From assembly GCF_000237925.1 (NCBI RefSeq), contig NC_031502.1, positions 20,830,909 through 20,894,908 of the forward strand: a stretch of DNA of 64,000 bases. The letters are read 5' to 3'. Below, piece after piece: positions 20,880 to 32,869 of this stretch. The notes under the pieces were generated by a model. It worked only from the letters and a program-made list of their open reading frames with translations. It ran no database searches and was not told the origin of the DNA. Both the position numbers and the translations under genes were made by a program. This DNA comes from Schistosoma mansoni (taxonomy: Eukaryota; Platyhelminthes; Trematoda; Strigeidida; Schistosomatidae). Within the stretch, counting starts at the first letter, position 1, and each line of letters begins with the position of its first letter.

Positions 20880-21960
20880 GAAGTATTTATTAGGTAAGAA
20901 CATACTAATGTGTTAAAGAAAAATAAGTGTGGGCAAGGTGTTAGTGGATAAGGAACTGTATAAATGAAGGTAGTTCAAAAGAAAGTATGGAATTGTGTAA
21001 TTATAAAATAAAGTGCTGAAAACAGTATTCCGATACAAATGGCTGTCTCCCTTTTTTTTCGAAGCTGTTTGAACTCTCTTTTTTTTGTTTACAGATTTTA
21101 TAGGGTATATAGTGGGCTTCGCTTTTAGCCAATTGTCTAGTTTGCTTGTATTAGGATTACTCGGTAGGAAGTGAAACCAATTCAGCCTTTTTTAACATGA
21201 TTCAAAGTGGTATTTTGCATGAATAATTTCGCATCAATGCCGTTGGTTCGTGACATCCCACTAGACATAAGGAGCCATAATTAATATGTTCTGCCCCACA
21301 GACACGGGTGGATTGAAGTTATCTCCCCACCATCATGTTTGCTGGTCAGTAACGCCACCCTCCCTCCTTTTATGATGTTAGACACTCTTACGTTTGTGGT
21401 CGGTATGAATATTGCTTTTATCAAGGACCATATTTGGAATACACTGTCTCTACAAGTTCCATGTTACAAGCAAATCAAATGGTAATAGCATTTGTATTAT
21501 GGGTTAGATATCCATTTAATATATCGTACTACTATGAAGATAACTAATGGTAAAGGTTATAAGAGACAAGTCAGATTATATGTGGTTAAGAGATGGTAAG
21601 GGCTAATAGCAAATCAGAGGATATGAAAGAGAATATTGTAAAATTTTCAGGGTAAGAAAAATAAAACATTGAACAACTCACAAGAATTTAGGACATATGA
21701 GCTTCTTTTGATCGGCCTTAGTTGGTCAGCATCCATAAGATTAGTGAGTTATCTGTCTACTTGTAATAAGAAAAATAAAAGGACATGACACTTAGGAAGA
21801 ATAATTTGGATTTATCCATTAGAGAGATTCGGAAACTGAAAATGAGGGTTAGGAGCGGAAGGCCATGGTTAATAATCAATAAATAGTGGGGAAGGATAAA
21901 GCATGTTTTCTTTAGTTTGGCTATATTCATACTAACGACAATGGAGTTCGTTATATTCTT
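20880..21960. other. Flank and probable 3' untranslated part of the CR1-like LINE
   Basis: No independent gene is seen. The part next to 21968 is likely the 3' untranslated region of the minus-strand LINE. I could not place its exact 3' end. Confidence 0.4.
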
Positions 21961-21967
21961 GTTCCGT

Positions 21968-23842
21968 CTAGATATTGGGCGGTCCATAATAAAGTGCCTC
22001 ATTGGTAGGCGGGAGTTCAAGGAATAGTTGGTGAAGTTCTTTAGAGTTTAGTAACAGGGTTATTAGCTTTTTAAATTTGGTAAAGGTGTCACAGTTACGG
22101 ATAGGTATTGGCAACCTGTTCCACAATAAACTATAACGAACTGTAGAAAACCTACAACGCATTTGTTTTTGGTGTTTTTCGGTAAATAGTGTATATGCAT
22201 TGTTTCTTAGTCTATAGGCTGGGTCATTGATCATAGTTGGGCAGGAGGTTAGGAAGGACAGTCCATTTATTGCTTTGTAGAGAAATATCAGATTGTTCCT
22301 TAACCTACGGTGCCATAAAGGTTCTAAAGAGAGGTGCTTACATCTACTTGTGTAATCAAGAGTGGTGTCACTTCCTAGCAGTTGGCGTGTAAAACGTCTT
22401 TGAACATCTTCTACTCTTATTTTGTCAGTGGTATTCATATTAGAGAAGATAAAAGAGCAGTATTCTAAGGGAGGTCGTACACATATTTTGTAGAGGGTAA
22501 GCTTGGCATCTGTCGTGAAGAAATTTTTTGTTATAGAGCCAATTAGACGTCTGGCTTTAGAAATAATAAAGGAGGCGTGTGCTTTAAAGTTTAGGCTTCC
22601 TGTGTAATTTATTCCTAGATCGTGTACTGAATTAAGTGTCTGGACTTTACTTTTATTTAAGTAAAGTTGGGGTTCATAGGGGTGCTTTCCAAAGTGCATG
22701 ATCCCGCATTTGTGGAGGTTAAATGGTAATTGCCACTTTTCGCTCCAGATAGTTAGGTTATTGAGATCATCTTGAATCAGGGGTACACTTTCACTTAGAG
22801 CCTCAGGCTTATAGCTGTATACTATTTTGAGATCGTCAGCATATAAGTATGGTTTCCCAGATTTTGTGATGTTACATATACCGTTTATATACATGAGAAA
22901 CAAAAGTGGGCCCAATACACTTCCCTGGATGACGCCACTAGTTATTGGTCTAGGTAATGAGAGACAGTCGTTGTACTTTACCATTTGTTTACGTCCCTTT
23001 AAGAATGAAACAAACCATGAATAGAGTGGGTTGTTGATTCCGAAGGACCGTAGTTTGGCTAGTAGCCGTTTGTGTGGAACCTTATCAAAAGCTTTCTTAA
23101 AGTCTAAAAATATGACTGATACAAGGAGTCCATTGTCTCGTTTCAGAGTTATATCATTCATGTAGTCCACTAGGCATGTATCACATGATCTGGACCTAAG
23201 AAATCCATGTTGGGAGACTGAGATGAGATTATTAGTAATTACATGTTGGACTAACGCCGCCTTAACTACTTTCTCCATCACTCTAGACACCACTGAAGTT
23301 ATGTTTATGGGTCGGTAATTTTCAACATTTGCTTCAGGTCCTGTTTTAATTTTGGGAATAATGTGTGTAGTTTTCCAGGCAGTAGGGTAATGCGCTGTAG
23401 AGAGTGATATCGCAAATAGTTTGAGTAATAAAACACACATATCATCGCCTCCACGTTTTAGCATGCTAGCCGGAATACCATCTGGTCCATCAGTGTAGGA
23501 GTGTTTCAGTGTACTAATTGCCTTAGAGATATTCTGTACATTGAAGTCCGCGTTAGTATTCTCACAGGCAGATGCTGTGGTAAGTTCTGAATCATTAAGT
23601 GGTTTTTCATCAGTTAATGAGGAGCAAAAGTGTTCATTAAATAGTTCCGTAACAAGTTTAGGATCTTCGTATACTTGTTTGTCTTTAATAAATATGTTTC
23701 CTCTCGACTTAGAACGTTTAAGTTTATTTTGAAAGAGTGTGGTGAGTGCTGAGGAGTTATTACTAAGTTCGACAGCACGTTTTTCCTGTTCGATTGCTTT
23801 TTGTGTACTTATTGCGTCTGTCTGGACAAGTATTTCTGTCAT
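21968..23842 (-). CDS. LINE ORF2, reverse transcriptase part
   Basis: An open frame of 624 codons from the first in-frame ATG; the frame itself is open further upstream to near the break at about 24150. RT blocks in order: NYRPINITSVV, VIFLDFKKAFDKVPHKRL, SGVIQGSVLGPLLFLMYING, and YLYADDLKIV with the YADD catalytic pair. The usual SGVPQG motif reads SGVIQG, a Pro-to-Ile change in a strongly conserved loop. The C-terminal region (VRPPLEYCSF, VEDVQRRFTRQLLG) is typical of CR1-type ORF2. It copies LINE RNA at the target site in a live element; here it is severed from its endonuclease by a frameshift. Confidence 0.85.
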   Translation of the reverse strand: MTEILVQTDAISTQKAIEQEKRAVELSNNSSALTTLFQNKLKRSKSRGNIFIKDKQVYEDPKLVTELFNEHFCSSLTDEKPLNDSELTTASACENTNADFNVQNISKAISTLKHSYTDGPDGIPASMLKRGGDDMCVLLLKLFAISLSTAHYPTAWKTTHIIPKIKTGPEANVENYRPINITSVVSRVMEKVVKAALVQHVITNNLISVSQHGFLRSRSCDTCLVDYMNDITLKRDNGLLVSVIFLDFKKAFDKVPHKRLLAKLRSFGINNPLYSWFVSFLKGRKQMVKYNDCLSLPRPITSGVIQGSVLGPLLFLMYINGICNITKSGKPYLYADDLKIVYSYKPEALSESVPLIQDDLNNLTIWSEKWQLPFNLHKCGIMHFGKHPYEPQLYLNKSKVQTLNSVHDLGINYTGSLNFKAHASFIISKARRLIGSITKNFFTTDAKLTLYKICVRPPLEYCSFIFSNMNTTDKIRVEDVQRRFTRQLLGSDTTLDYTSRCKHLSLEPLWHRRLRNNLIFLYKAINGLSFLTSCPTMINDPAYRLRNNAYTLFTEKHQKQMRCRFSTVRYSLLWNRLPIPIRNCDTFTKFKKLITLLLNSKELHQLFLELPPTNEALYYGPPNI

Positions 23843-24117
23843 CGTTACTAAAGAGGAGAAGTCATTAGAGTTGTGGAAGCGAGTACAATGTCTCTGCAGA
23901 CGTCTACGTGTACCGACCGGTATATACAGATCTTTAGAAAACTTAGGTCTCCAGTACTCTAAAGGTGCGATTTTGTTGATGATACTTTCGATGTTGTGAT
24001 AAAATATATTGGTTAGTGTGTCGGTATTGTTTGCAGCAAAGAATGTTCCCCAGTCAGTGCTTCTTAGGTAATTGTGAAAATTATTCCAATCTACCTTGCG
24101 ATAGTTTCTACGAAGGG

Positions 24118-24977
24118 TTACATTTTTACGTCTACCGTTTGTGTTTTTATATTAAGGCTACATACGACAGTGTTATGATCACTACCTGGGAACTTTTTTC
24201 CAATATACACAGTATTGGGGGTGAGGCCACTGGTAAAGACTAAGTCCAAGATATTTTGATGTCTGGTAGGGCTACTAACATATTGAGTCCACTGTCCTGG
24301 TTCTAGACATTCAATAAATGATTCATAACGTTTCGGAGCTTTGACTGGAAACCAAGAAACTTCAGGCATGTCGAAGTCACCACAAATGAGCTTGCCTGTG
24401 AATGGAAGGGATGATGCTAGTGTGAATACCTCTGATAATACTGCTATTTCACCTATTGCCAAGTTAGGTTGCTGGTAGATACAGCCGAACAGTAAGGTAA
24501 TGGAATTTGATGGCTTTAAAACAATCCACACCGAGTCCTTCAGTTTGTTTAGTTCAGGCATATCGCATAGTAGTGAGTTTAAGCTAGAGTGAGCATAAAT
24601 AAGGCATCCTCCGCCTCGTCCTTTCAATCTATCGCTTCTATATAGGAGGTAGTTATCAAGAGATATACTTAGATCGGAAATATTACTGTTAGTCCATGTT
24701 TCAGATATCATTATAAGTGATGGTTGATATATGGAAGCAAACAGAGCCAAATCAGTCTTTTTATTGCAGATCGACCTAGTGTTGATAAGACACATATTAA
24801 ACAAGTGGCCTACTAAGTTAAAGTGAGTGAGAGTATCTCGATTAAAGATGTCATGACCCTCGCGTGAGTGATGTATGTTTGAAGTAATGGATTGAGCGTT
24901 TTTCAATAGCTCTGTATTTTGATAGCTAGAGTTACTGGGGCATGTATCAAATGAGCTAGTGAAGTTGCTTGGGGAGT
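24118..24977 (-). pseudogene. LINE ORF2, APE-type endonuclease part, ended by a frameshift
   Basis: The frame is open from within the last codons of ORF1 (overlapping, in another frame) to a stop at 24118. Endonuclease signs are NTRSICNKKTDLALF, MISETWTN (catalytic Glu), GGGCLIYAHSS, CGDFDMPEVSW, NILDLVFTS and GSDHNTVV (SDH triad). The usual GDFN motif reads GDFD. At about 24148-24152 (A-run in ATAAAAACAC) one base seems to have been lost: the frame then changes, and the alternative frame stays open into the RT. That is a single small lesion, so the copy may be young, or it may be an assembly indel. Confidence 0.8.
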
Positions 24978-26837
24978 TTATCCAGGAGGAAAGGGTGAGA
25001 GTACTTTCTGATGCGAACTGTACGGGGGAAGCGAGTTTATGTTCCGCACTTGGTTTGAAATGACTAGGGCTATATGCTTCAACAGGGGTGCAACTAGGGG
25101 CCTTATTCCAAAAAAATCTGTTACATGTTGACTGTAAAGTGTACTGTTATTTGCAAGACAGTTTTGATGGTTAAGCTCGTAGCCTCTGTTATAACTATTT
25201 GCGCTAGTGCGAGCATGAGGGGGGTCTGATGCTCGTAACTGGAAGTGGTTAAGACTGTTGTTATATATGGAGGCCGTCTTCATGTGGTGGGTTGATACTG
25301 GAAAGTTCTCATTCTGAGAGTAATTATAATTGTGATTCTGGGGAATGTACATAGGGTGTGGGGTGAGGAACGTGTAATTACCATGCTTATTAACGGTTTT
25401 AGGCTTAAGAAGGTGAGTGGAGTGATCAGTATTCTGATAGTTTTTGTGAGTGTGCGTGTAAAAAGGTTTGTTACGCTCAAGCGTACTACCCATTGTGCGA
25501 GGTGTTGATGGCAAGTTACATGATATCAGCGGGTAGAACCTATTCACTGTTGTTGGGATACCCACAGAACAGTTGGCCTCAATCTTACGTGTCCCCCTAT
25601 TTCGTATTTTGGATTTTATCTCCCCAGTCTTTTTTGTCAGAGATAAAGGATTTCTTTGTCTCTGTGAGATGAACTTAGGTTCTTTCGAATCCTCTTGTGG
25701 AGTATCTCTTGGGGAACCAATTTTTACATGAATATGTTTAGTTGGGTGTGTTTCGTTACACGGCCCACATTTTGGTATTATACTGAGCGAACACCCGGGA
25801 TCAGAGATGCCGTCATGCTTTTTAGTGACAGATGGGGACCCTATCTCATTCAAAGATTTCAGATCTGCAGACTCATCTAGATCTACGGATGGACCAGTCG
25901 TTTGTGGTATAACATCATGCTTGTTATCCATGCGCTTTATATCAATCATTTTGTTGCATACTGTCTTTAGCTGGTTTTTTACTATAACTCTGTCATACGA
26001 TTCTATTGCTTCACGTCTTCTTATACGACGTTGACACGGTGTTAGGTCAGGAGTGACTTTTATGCTTTTGTATGGAATTAATGAGCTGATATTTTTGCTC
26101 AAATCAATAAATTGCTTAGCATCGTTACAACAATCAAACTTAAATAGTAGGGGGCAAGTCAATCTATCCGACTTTTTTCTAAGGCGGATGACTTGGCAGT
26201 TGACTTTCAGCATATCGCATGCTTTAAGGCAGATGTCTCTCAACTTATTTGGGTGTACGCGGTCAGGGAGATTGTAAACTACTGCATTGTGGGAAGACAT
26301 CATTCTTTTCGTCACTTCTTCAGCCACAAACTCTAAAATACACTCAGTTTTGGTGAGTTGTTCGAGATTTTTATCGGTATTAATACCCCATATGTGTGTG
26401 AGGGGTGCTAGTTGGTTAAGTCTGCTGTAAATTTCGGCTAGGGAGTTTTGTAACTGACGAATGTCAGTACTATATCGATCAGCATTCTCGTATACGTGAG
26501 ATACACTGTTAGACTCCTTGGTTTTTGGTATTTTGGACCTAGGCCTAAGTAAAGCATGCGGTCTGGTGGATTGTGTTGACTTTTTGATGCACGTGGGCAT
26601 TTCGCTTTTTATGTCAACTAGTCTTACCGTTGGCATACTGCATGAAGAGATAGAGGGGTTGTTACATGGAGAATCAGGTAGTGTTAGTGATATTTGTGGG
26701 TAAGTAGCATGGGGTTCAAAGGATAAATGCTTATCATTTTCAGGTAATGAGTCATCAGTCTTAGGAGTTACGGACTTTGACCTTTTAGTAGGCTTGAAAG
26801 CTGGTGAAATCTCTCTTTTACCCGAGTTACTTGACAT
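24978..26837 (-). CDS. LINE ORF1 protein (619 residues)
   Basis: An uninterrupted 619-codon frame with its ATG at 26837. The N-terminus is basic and Ser/Pro-rich (SGKREISPAFKPTKRSKS). Residues about 120-165 look coiled-coil-like (RQLQNSLAEIYSRLNQL). A central domain follows (VVYNLPDRVHPNKLRDICL ... RLTCPLLFKF) that resembles the RNA-binding core of CR1-type ORF1 proteins, and then a long polar, His/Asn-rich tail ends FPPG. ORF1 proteins bind element RNA and chaperone it. No CCHC knuckle is evident. Its intactness argues that this LINE moved recently. Confidence 0.75.
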   Translation of the reverse strand: MSSNSGKREISPAFKPTKRSKSVTPKTDDSLPENDKHLSFEPHATYPQISLTLPDSPCNNPSISSCSMPTVRLVDIKSEMPTCIKKSTQSTRPHALLRPRSKIPKTKESNSVSHVYENADRYSTDIRQLQNSLAEIYSRLNQLAPLTHIWGINTDKNLEQLTKTECILEFVAEEVTKRMMSSHNAVVYNLPDRVHPNKLRDICLKACDMLKVNCQVIRLRKKSDRLTCPLLFKFDCCNDAKQFIDLSKNISSLIPYKSIKVTPDLTPCQRRIRRREAIESYDRVIVKNQLKTVCNKMIDIKRMDNKHDVIPQTTGPSVDLDESADLKSLNEIGSPSVTKKHDGISDPGCSLSIIPKCGPCNETHPTKHIHVKIGSPRDTPQEDSKEPKFISQRQRNPLSLTKKTGEIKSKIRNRGTRKIEANCSVGIPTTVNRFYPLISCNLPSTPRTMGSTLERNKPFYTHTHKNYQNTDHSTHLLKPKTVNKHGNYTFLTPHPMYIPQNHNYNYSQNENFPVSTHHMKTASIYNNSLNHFQLRASDPPHARTSANSYNRGYELNHQNCLANNSTLYSQHVTDFFGIRPLVAPLLKHIALVISNQVRNINSLPPYSSHQKVLSPFPPG

Positions 26838-27049
26838 ATTTTGAATCTGTATGAGTTAAAAACCTGTCTAACAGATATATGAGTGTATAAATATTTCTAC
26901 GTATTAACCGGGTTAATACTAGGATCAGAGACTATTAGTATATAACGTATTACAGATAAAAAGTGCTCAGTTATAATGTAAGGAAGTACTGATCAGTGAA
27001 ATCTCTATTAACTGGGCAAGTGTCGAGTAAAATTTATTAACCTAGAGTA

Positions 27050-30000
27050 AAGTGTGAGCGATAAACGCGATAGGATGATAATCTAAGGACAATACAACCT
27101 ACAAAAGAACAAGTCTAAGAATTTCTAAACCACGTGAAAAATGTTACCACTTTCAAGTTTTGCGCCTGTTGTTGTTATTTTGTGTCTAATCACCTAATAT
27201 GTCTGGCATCTTACGCAGGAGCATTCCGACATCGTTTCGAAGCTAGACGAGTTTAAGAAGGTCGATCCCTTGGGAACTGTCCCGGGAAGTTATGCGAGAA
27301 AAAGTGTCTGCCACTACATTGTTCACCCCAAAAGTGCGTTACATATGTGAAGTCAACTGAGAAATATAGTCCAGTTGTTGAGACTTCCAAGGGGAGTGCT
27401 TGTCTGAAAATGTGCTTAAAGAGAAAGTGAGAAGTTTATAGTCGGTAAACAGAGTTAGTTCAAGGTGTTCCACGGAGTGTCCAAAATGCCGTACACTTAA
27501 CACATAGATAGTAGTTCCCTACCGAAAGTGCTACACCTCTGTCCAGTGTCTTGCAATCGTCTCGAGAACAATGTCAAAGCCTGTCAGGCGTTGTTTACAC
27601 ATTGTTGTAAGACTTCTCTGATTGCCGAGTCGGATGCGTCTACTGCGACACTGATGAGTACTCTGATGTTCTGGTGTGCGAGTGTAGTTGCTTTGGCGAT
27701 AACTACCTCAATTGTAGAAAATGGTTGTAAAGCGTTTCGGTCCAAATTGATGAGTTTCTCATTTCCACGAAGTTGGTCTATCAAGAGTCTCATGAGAGAT
27801 TAGATACGAATCCTCAACTAAAACTTGCCAGAATAATCTAGATCAGTCGAGAGTTTGCTTTACAGAGGGCAGATAACTTAAGCATCAATCGTGTGTTCGA
27901 AAAATGTAGGGAGTCTATTCAAATCTGACATTTCTGAATGTTTACAGTAATGTTGTGTTTTGCGGTGGTGAGAAAACAAGGTCCAGATGTCGGAGATAGG
28001 ATTGAGCGGTCATCTACATATGTGTGCACAAAGTCGAGACTTCTGAAAGTGTCATCGATGAATCTGTGGAAAATTTGCGCAGCATTTCCTAAACCGAAAG
28101 ACACAAGAATTCATGGGATCTCAATGGAAAAATGATAATGGTTTTAGGTTTGCCATCTGCAGTTGTGGGAATTTTTTCATATGCTTTGACCAGATCTACT
28201 TTTGAGAAAACGGTTGTACTTTTTAAGGTAGCTGTCAAATCGTGAATATGAGGCAACGGTTAACGATCGGTAGTGGTTTTCATGTTCAAACTCCGATAGT
28301 CATCAGTTGGACTCCAATCGCTACTGTCTCTTTTAGAGACTATGTGCAGGGAAGATACCTATGGGCTGTACGGTGGTCGAATAATCCCGAAGTTCATAAT
28401 GTACATGAATCCGCCTCTGGCCAACCACAGCCTTTTGGAAACTAGTCGGCATGCTTTCAAATATTTTGGTGGGCCGGTGGTCGATGTGTGATATACAATA
28501 TTGTCGGCTATGCACTCTAGTTGTGATCCTGTTTTGTACAATTCAGAGCACCTTCCGAGTAGTGTTTAGAATTATGTATTGGCCATATGTTTTGATCGTA
28601 ACTGAGACTAACTTACAATCAGAAAATCAAACTTCATAGGCAGAAGATCCAGTGTTTCCACCTACTAACCTTCGTTTAAACGTGTTGATGAGTAGATTAT
28701 AGTGTTATAGCAGGTCCTTACCAGTAGTTGGCAGTGACTTGTCTGCAACGAAAATCAAGTGACTGGGTTCGCGTAAACCCACGTTAAGTTAAACATATAT
28801 TTTAACGTACATGAAGATCAGTCTCCCGTTTGCTACCTGTAAGCTGAATACCAGATCTTGCAGATGATTATTAGTATCCGTGAGAAGGATGCTTACTTCT
28901 GTGCGGGTGTAGACGAGTTAGTGAAATTTTGTCCTCACTTTAGTGACGTATACAGGACATGTAAAGCGATCGGCTACGGTTGCCATTTCGCGTTCCAGCG
29001 GGATGTACCTCAAAAGGTTTATCATAACAGAAGACATGAGTTTGAGGAAACTGTAGGGTTCTCTAGAATTCCTAGAGGACTTACAATTCGTGTTGCGGAA
29101 CTAACACCTTGAATGTTATCTGTCCCCCAACCTCTAGAGACGGACATACCTCTTGACGAGCTTGCCAATGGAGTTTTGGAGCACCTGCGATTATGATGAA
29201 TATTAAGATGAAAGAGGGTATAGCAGGAATCTGCAATCTCATTTCGCATCGTTTAAGGCTTTTCTTTGACAGAACTAAGGCGATCCCAAGAATAACCGAA
29301 TTTTATTATCACCTCTAAAATCACGTAAGGAAGAATAACCTCTGGCGCACTCTCTTCTTATTCGATTTCCCACATGACTTTTGGTCTCCGACTGGTTGTA
29401 CTAAATTTGTGTGCGCTTCGAAGTCATTCTTTGAGACTATAGCAACAACAGTTGTATTAATTCTTTTTCCATTACTTGTTCTACCTCGAATACCGAGTTC
29501 CCTGCAATCCGTCTTCCTCTTGTGATAGCCTTTGGGGTTAGGACGTGTTGTGTGGAGATCGATTGTATTAGAGCATCTCAACCGTGACGTTACTAGATCT
29601 GTAAACATAATAAGACCATACTAAACCCCAATAGCAAGCTAGAAAAAGCGCAAATATCTGTTCTTTGAGTTCTAGTGATCTCCAGTATCCAGTTGGCAGA
29701 TGCACCTAGATTGTCTACGGCGTTGTTTTGGAACAAGATGAGGACCTCTGGCTTTTGTTGGGGAAGCCTGAATAAAAAGAGTTGTTTAAAGAAGCTCTAG
29801 TCGACAGCTCGTGGACCAGTGCCCTCCCATATTCGTAGCATCATTTCTGTCGTCGAGCCGTTTTGCAATCGTTTGTTGTGGAAGATCCATTCTAACTTTC
29901 TTCGATCGGTTAGGTAAGATCCTTTTCAAAGTGTCCTGAGGTCCTGAACATCAACAGTAAACATACTGGATGCAACATCCCTTTTGAAATAGCGTGGCAG

Positions 30001-30140
30001 TACCTCAACTACTGAGAGTAGTTGCACACATGTGTCTATTACGCTGTGCTTGTAGAAGTTGGCTTCTCCGTAAAGAAACCAGACTTCGGCAACAACAGGT
30101 TGAGGTGAGATGGGTTGAAAGGTGGGGGCGTAGCAGTTTC
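27050..30140 (-). mobile_element. Gypsy-type LTR retrotransposon relic, gag to RNase H, minus strand
   Basis: On the minus strand, decayed pieces appear in the canonical order. gag-like sequence lies near 30140-29640 (DDRNDATNMGGHW, then NLGASANWILEIT in shifting frames). A Cys/basic-rich stretch near 29600-29320 could be the zinc-knuckle side. RT follows at 28600-27920 (MSFGLGNAAQIFHRFIDDTF, FVHTYVDD). RNase H is near 27800-27580 (VLISVAVDASDSAIREVLQQ). Frames are broken many times, so it is dead. A second relic with the same RT region is at 41330-42720. LTR ends were not located. Confidence 0.75.
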
Positions 30141-30149
30141 AATCTTTAG

Positions 30150-32700
30150 TAGTTTGTGTATCTGTTTCGTCACTGATTTTACTGCTGAGACTCCTGTTAG
30201 GTTGTAAGAGACGCTCTGTTTGATGCAGTCTGTGAACTAATTTATTGATTAGCTTTGTCTGGCTCTGAAGCTTATCTTCTTTCAACACCTTTATGTAATG
30301 TTTCCTTGCTCATTTGAACTGTCTGTATGTGTTGTCACCATCAACTCATTCATATCCCACCCATTATTACGTTTAAAATCTTATCATTCAAAGGGTGTGA
30401 GTCCCCATAACCGTACGTTGCTTGCAATCTTTTAGAAGCATTTTTGGATTAGACTGTTTTGTACAGTGTAATATTGTGTGCAGTAAGAAACCTCAGGGGA
30501 CGGCCGCGTAAAGCTTAGGGCGCGTCCCTGGTTTTGCTGTCGTAGATTACCCTATGAAGATCAAACATCTAAACGCTTCAAGTTCCAATATCTCTTGCTA
30601 GTAGAATGTTTCAGCTCAGTTTGGCGGATGAAAGTAAAGGCCATGGCAGTATGATCTTCTTTTTCTTATCGAGCCAGGACAGAAATGCTTTCAATTAGGA
30701 ATTCTTTGTTTGCAAAGGTACAATGTAGGCGTAGTGAAGTCCGATTGTTTCTCAGCCGAGTTTTTTACTTCACATCTTCAGAAAATCTCAATTCTTTCAT
30801 GAAGTTGAAGGATCGAGATCTGGTAAATTTGTCACCTACATTACACGTGTGTTCAGTGAAGATGACTTCAGGAAGATTGATGTCTCCGTAGATTGAGATA
30901 TTAATGTATCCGAGATGAATTATGGTGGATAATCCCCTTAACATTAGGTTGTTGTACTCGGTATCACAAATGAGTTTTCTGCTGATAACTTAAGTTAGAC
31001 ATCTTGAAGTGTCAGTCTCACTGAGCACTATACAGACTAATCAAGGTTGGTAAAACTTTGGGTGTACAACTGACATGCCAAAAAACATAAACTTAGGCAC
31101 AGGACTCCCACGCATTGCATTCCAGTATTTCTGTAGTTAAGAAACGAATAGTTGAGATTATTATCAGCTCCCACTATGGGATTCAAGATGACGATATTTC
31201 AGATATTCCTATCAGATGAGTTTTATTAGCGTTACTTAGCTCTCTCAGCTAATCCATTTTGTTCGGTAAACTCGCAGCGTCTGTGTCTAAGCAGTTGGTG
31301 CTTTCAATTTAAAAAATTCGTGAGGGCCCTCGTCTCAATGAGTCTCACATGAATATACGAATGACCTACGTACGCAGATCTACCTGAATGAATAGTCTGT
31401 GTATCTTCCACGTTTTGTTATTGTTCATGAAAGTCCACAAGTAAAATAGTCCGTTACAATTTGCTTTTGTACTTAATCCATGCATCGTGTGGCTACCCCG
31501 GATGCATGTGGATTCCGTCTGGTAACTGGCGCGAATTGGAGAGAAATGAAGGTAATCTTTATTGACCAGTGCCTACAATCCGCATGCTGAGTAAATGTTT
31601 TCCTTAGTTTCAAGAGTTTTCCCCATTCACTTCCATTCCTCAGTGTCGTAGACTACATTGTCAGTATTTATGTTCTCTGAGATGCCTTGATATCTCTCCC
31701 GTGAAAGGATATCCTGCGCCTACCGTCTGAAAATCAGACCCTGCACTCACACTCCTCTCAGATTTCAGAAAATGACTATCATCAGAACATCCTCCATGCC
31801 AACAGTGCCTAGTGAACGGTACACGTAGTCCTGGGTAATTTGAGCTATATTTGAGGCCAACTTAATGTTATATCGACTCATAGCTTTTACTGAGTTTGTT
31901 GTACGATACTGTTCACACCTACAGGAACTGGTTCAAAGACGTAAGTAGATGAACTTGAATGTTTTTGTGAAATTTGGGAAGATATGTATGAGAAAGCCGT
32001 ATACGTTCTTTTGCGTGTAAAGAATCTATGGCGAAACGTAGTTCTAACAATTCGCATAACTACAGTAAATTGAAATATCTTTTTTTTGTACGACATTCTA
32101 TACGTGATCACATTTACATTCACTATCCACTGTTTATTTGCATCATTTATGACTAGACTTCACTTGCAATTAATTGGTATTTCTGTTACCTTTGGAGTCC
32201 AAGCAAATGTTACTACATTGTTCCCTTTTCTTCTTTATTAGAGTCGGCCTGTGACTGAAGGGTATAAGTGTTGTAACATCTTTAAGATGGCGATCTAACT
32301 CTATGAAAAGTAACAATAGATGAGCCGCAAAATATTTGAATCTTCCTTTAGATTTCGTATACTATATTTAGGCTAACTTCTTCCGATAGTGGAGGTAATA
32401 AAGACCAAGTAAGAATTTCATTGAAAGAGTTGTGTATTTGATGTAAATTATTTTGTGGTTTGATTCATAAGTGATTCATTGCTTACCAAAAATTGTTCGG
32501 TAAGTCAGGTATTTCGAAAACGTAGTGGGCTTCAGTATGTTATCATGTTCCAGTGTCAGTAGTTATCATATGATATGAAGGGGCAAATGAACTTTTGTTG
32601 CAACCAGTCTGGCTGTAAATCTACATCGCTTCCTTTGTTTCTCTGCCTTTCTTCCATTTGGATCGACAATCCATTCCAGTCGTAGGCTAAACAATTGTTG
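30150..32700. other. Stretch without a recognised gene
   Basis: It possibly includes the 5' part and LTR of the Gypsy relic, but I could not find paired LTR ends. No host exon was seen. Confidence 0.4.
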
Positions 32701-32869
32701 ATCACCAACCTGTGTGGTCTACGTTGAATGATTGGGGGATCTACTCGAAGTGAACATGAATGGTGTGACCTACCAGCTTACGTCGAAGTCACACCTAGTG
32801 GTTAACGTGGATTACCCTTTCGTTGTATTCAAGTATTATGGTTACCTTGATGACTGTGCAGTGACCTAC

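Larger units (their letters stand above)
21968..26900 (-). mobile_element. Nearly complete CR1-like LINE, minus strand
   Basis: In order on the minus strand: an open ORF1 (26837-24978), then ORF2 with an APE-type endonuclease and a reverse transcriptase ending at 21968. The order and both ORFs are as expected for a full-length CR1/Jockey-type element. One frame break in ORF2 appears to be the main lesion. It is clearly a different family from the 17.4/33.7 kb pair. Confidence 0.85.
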
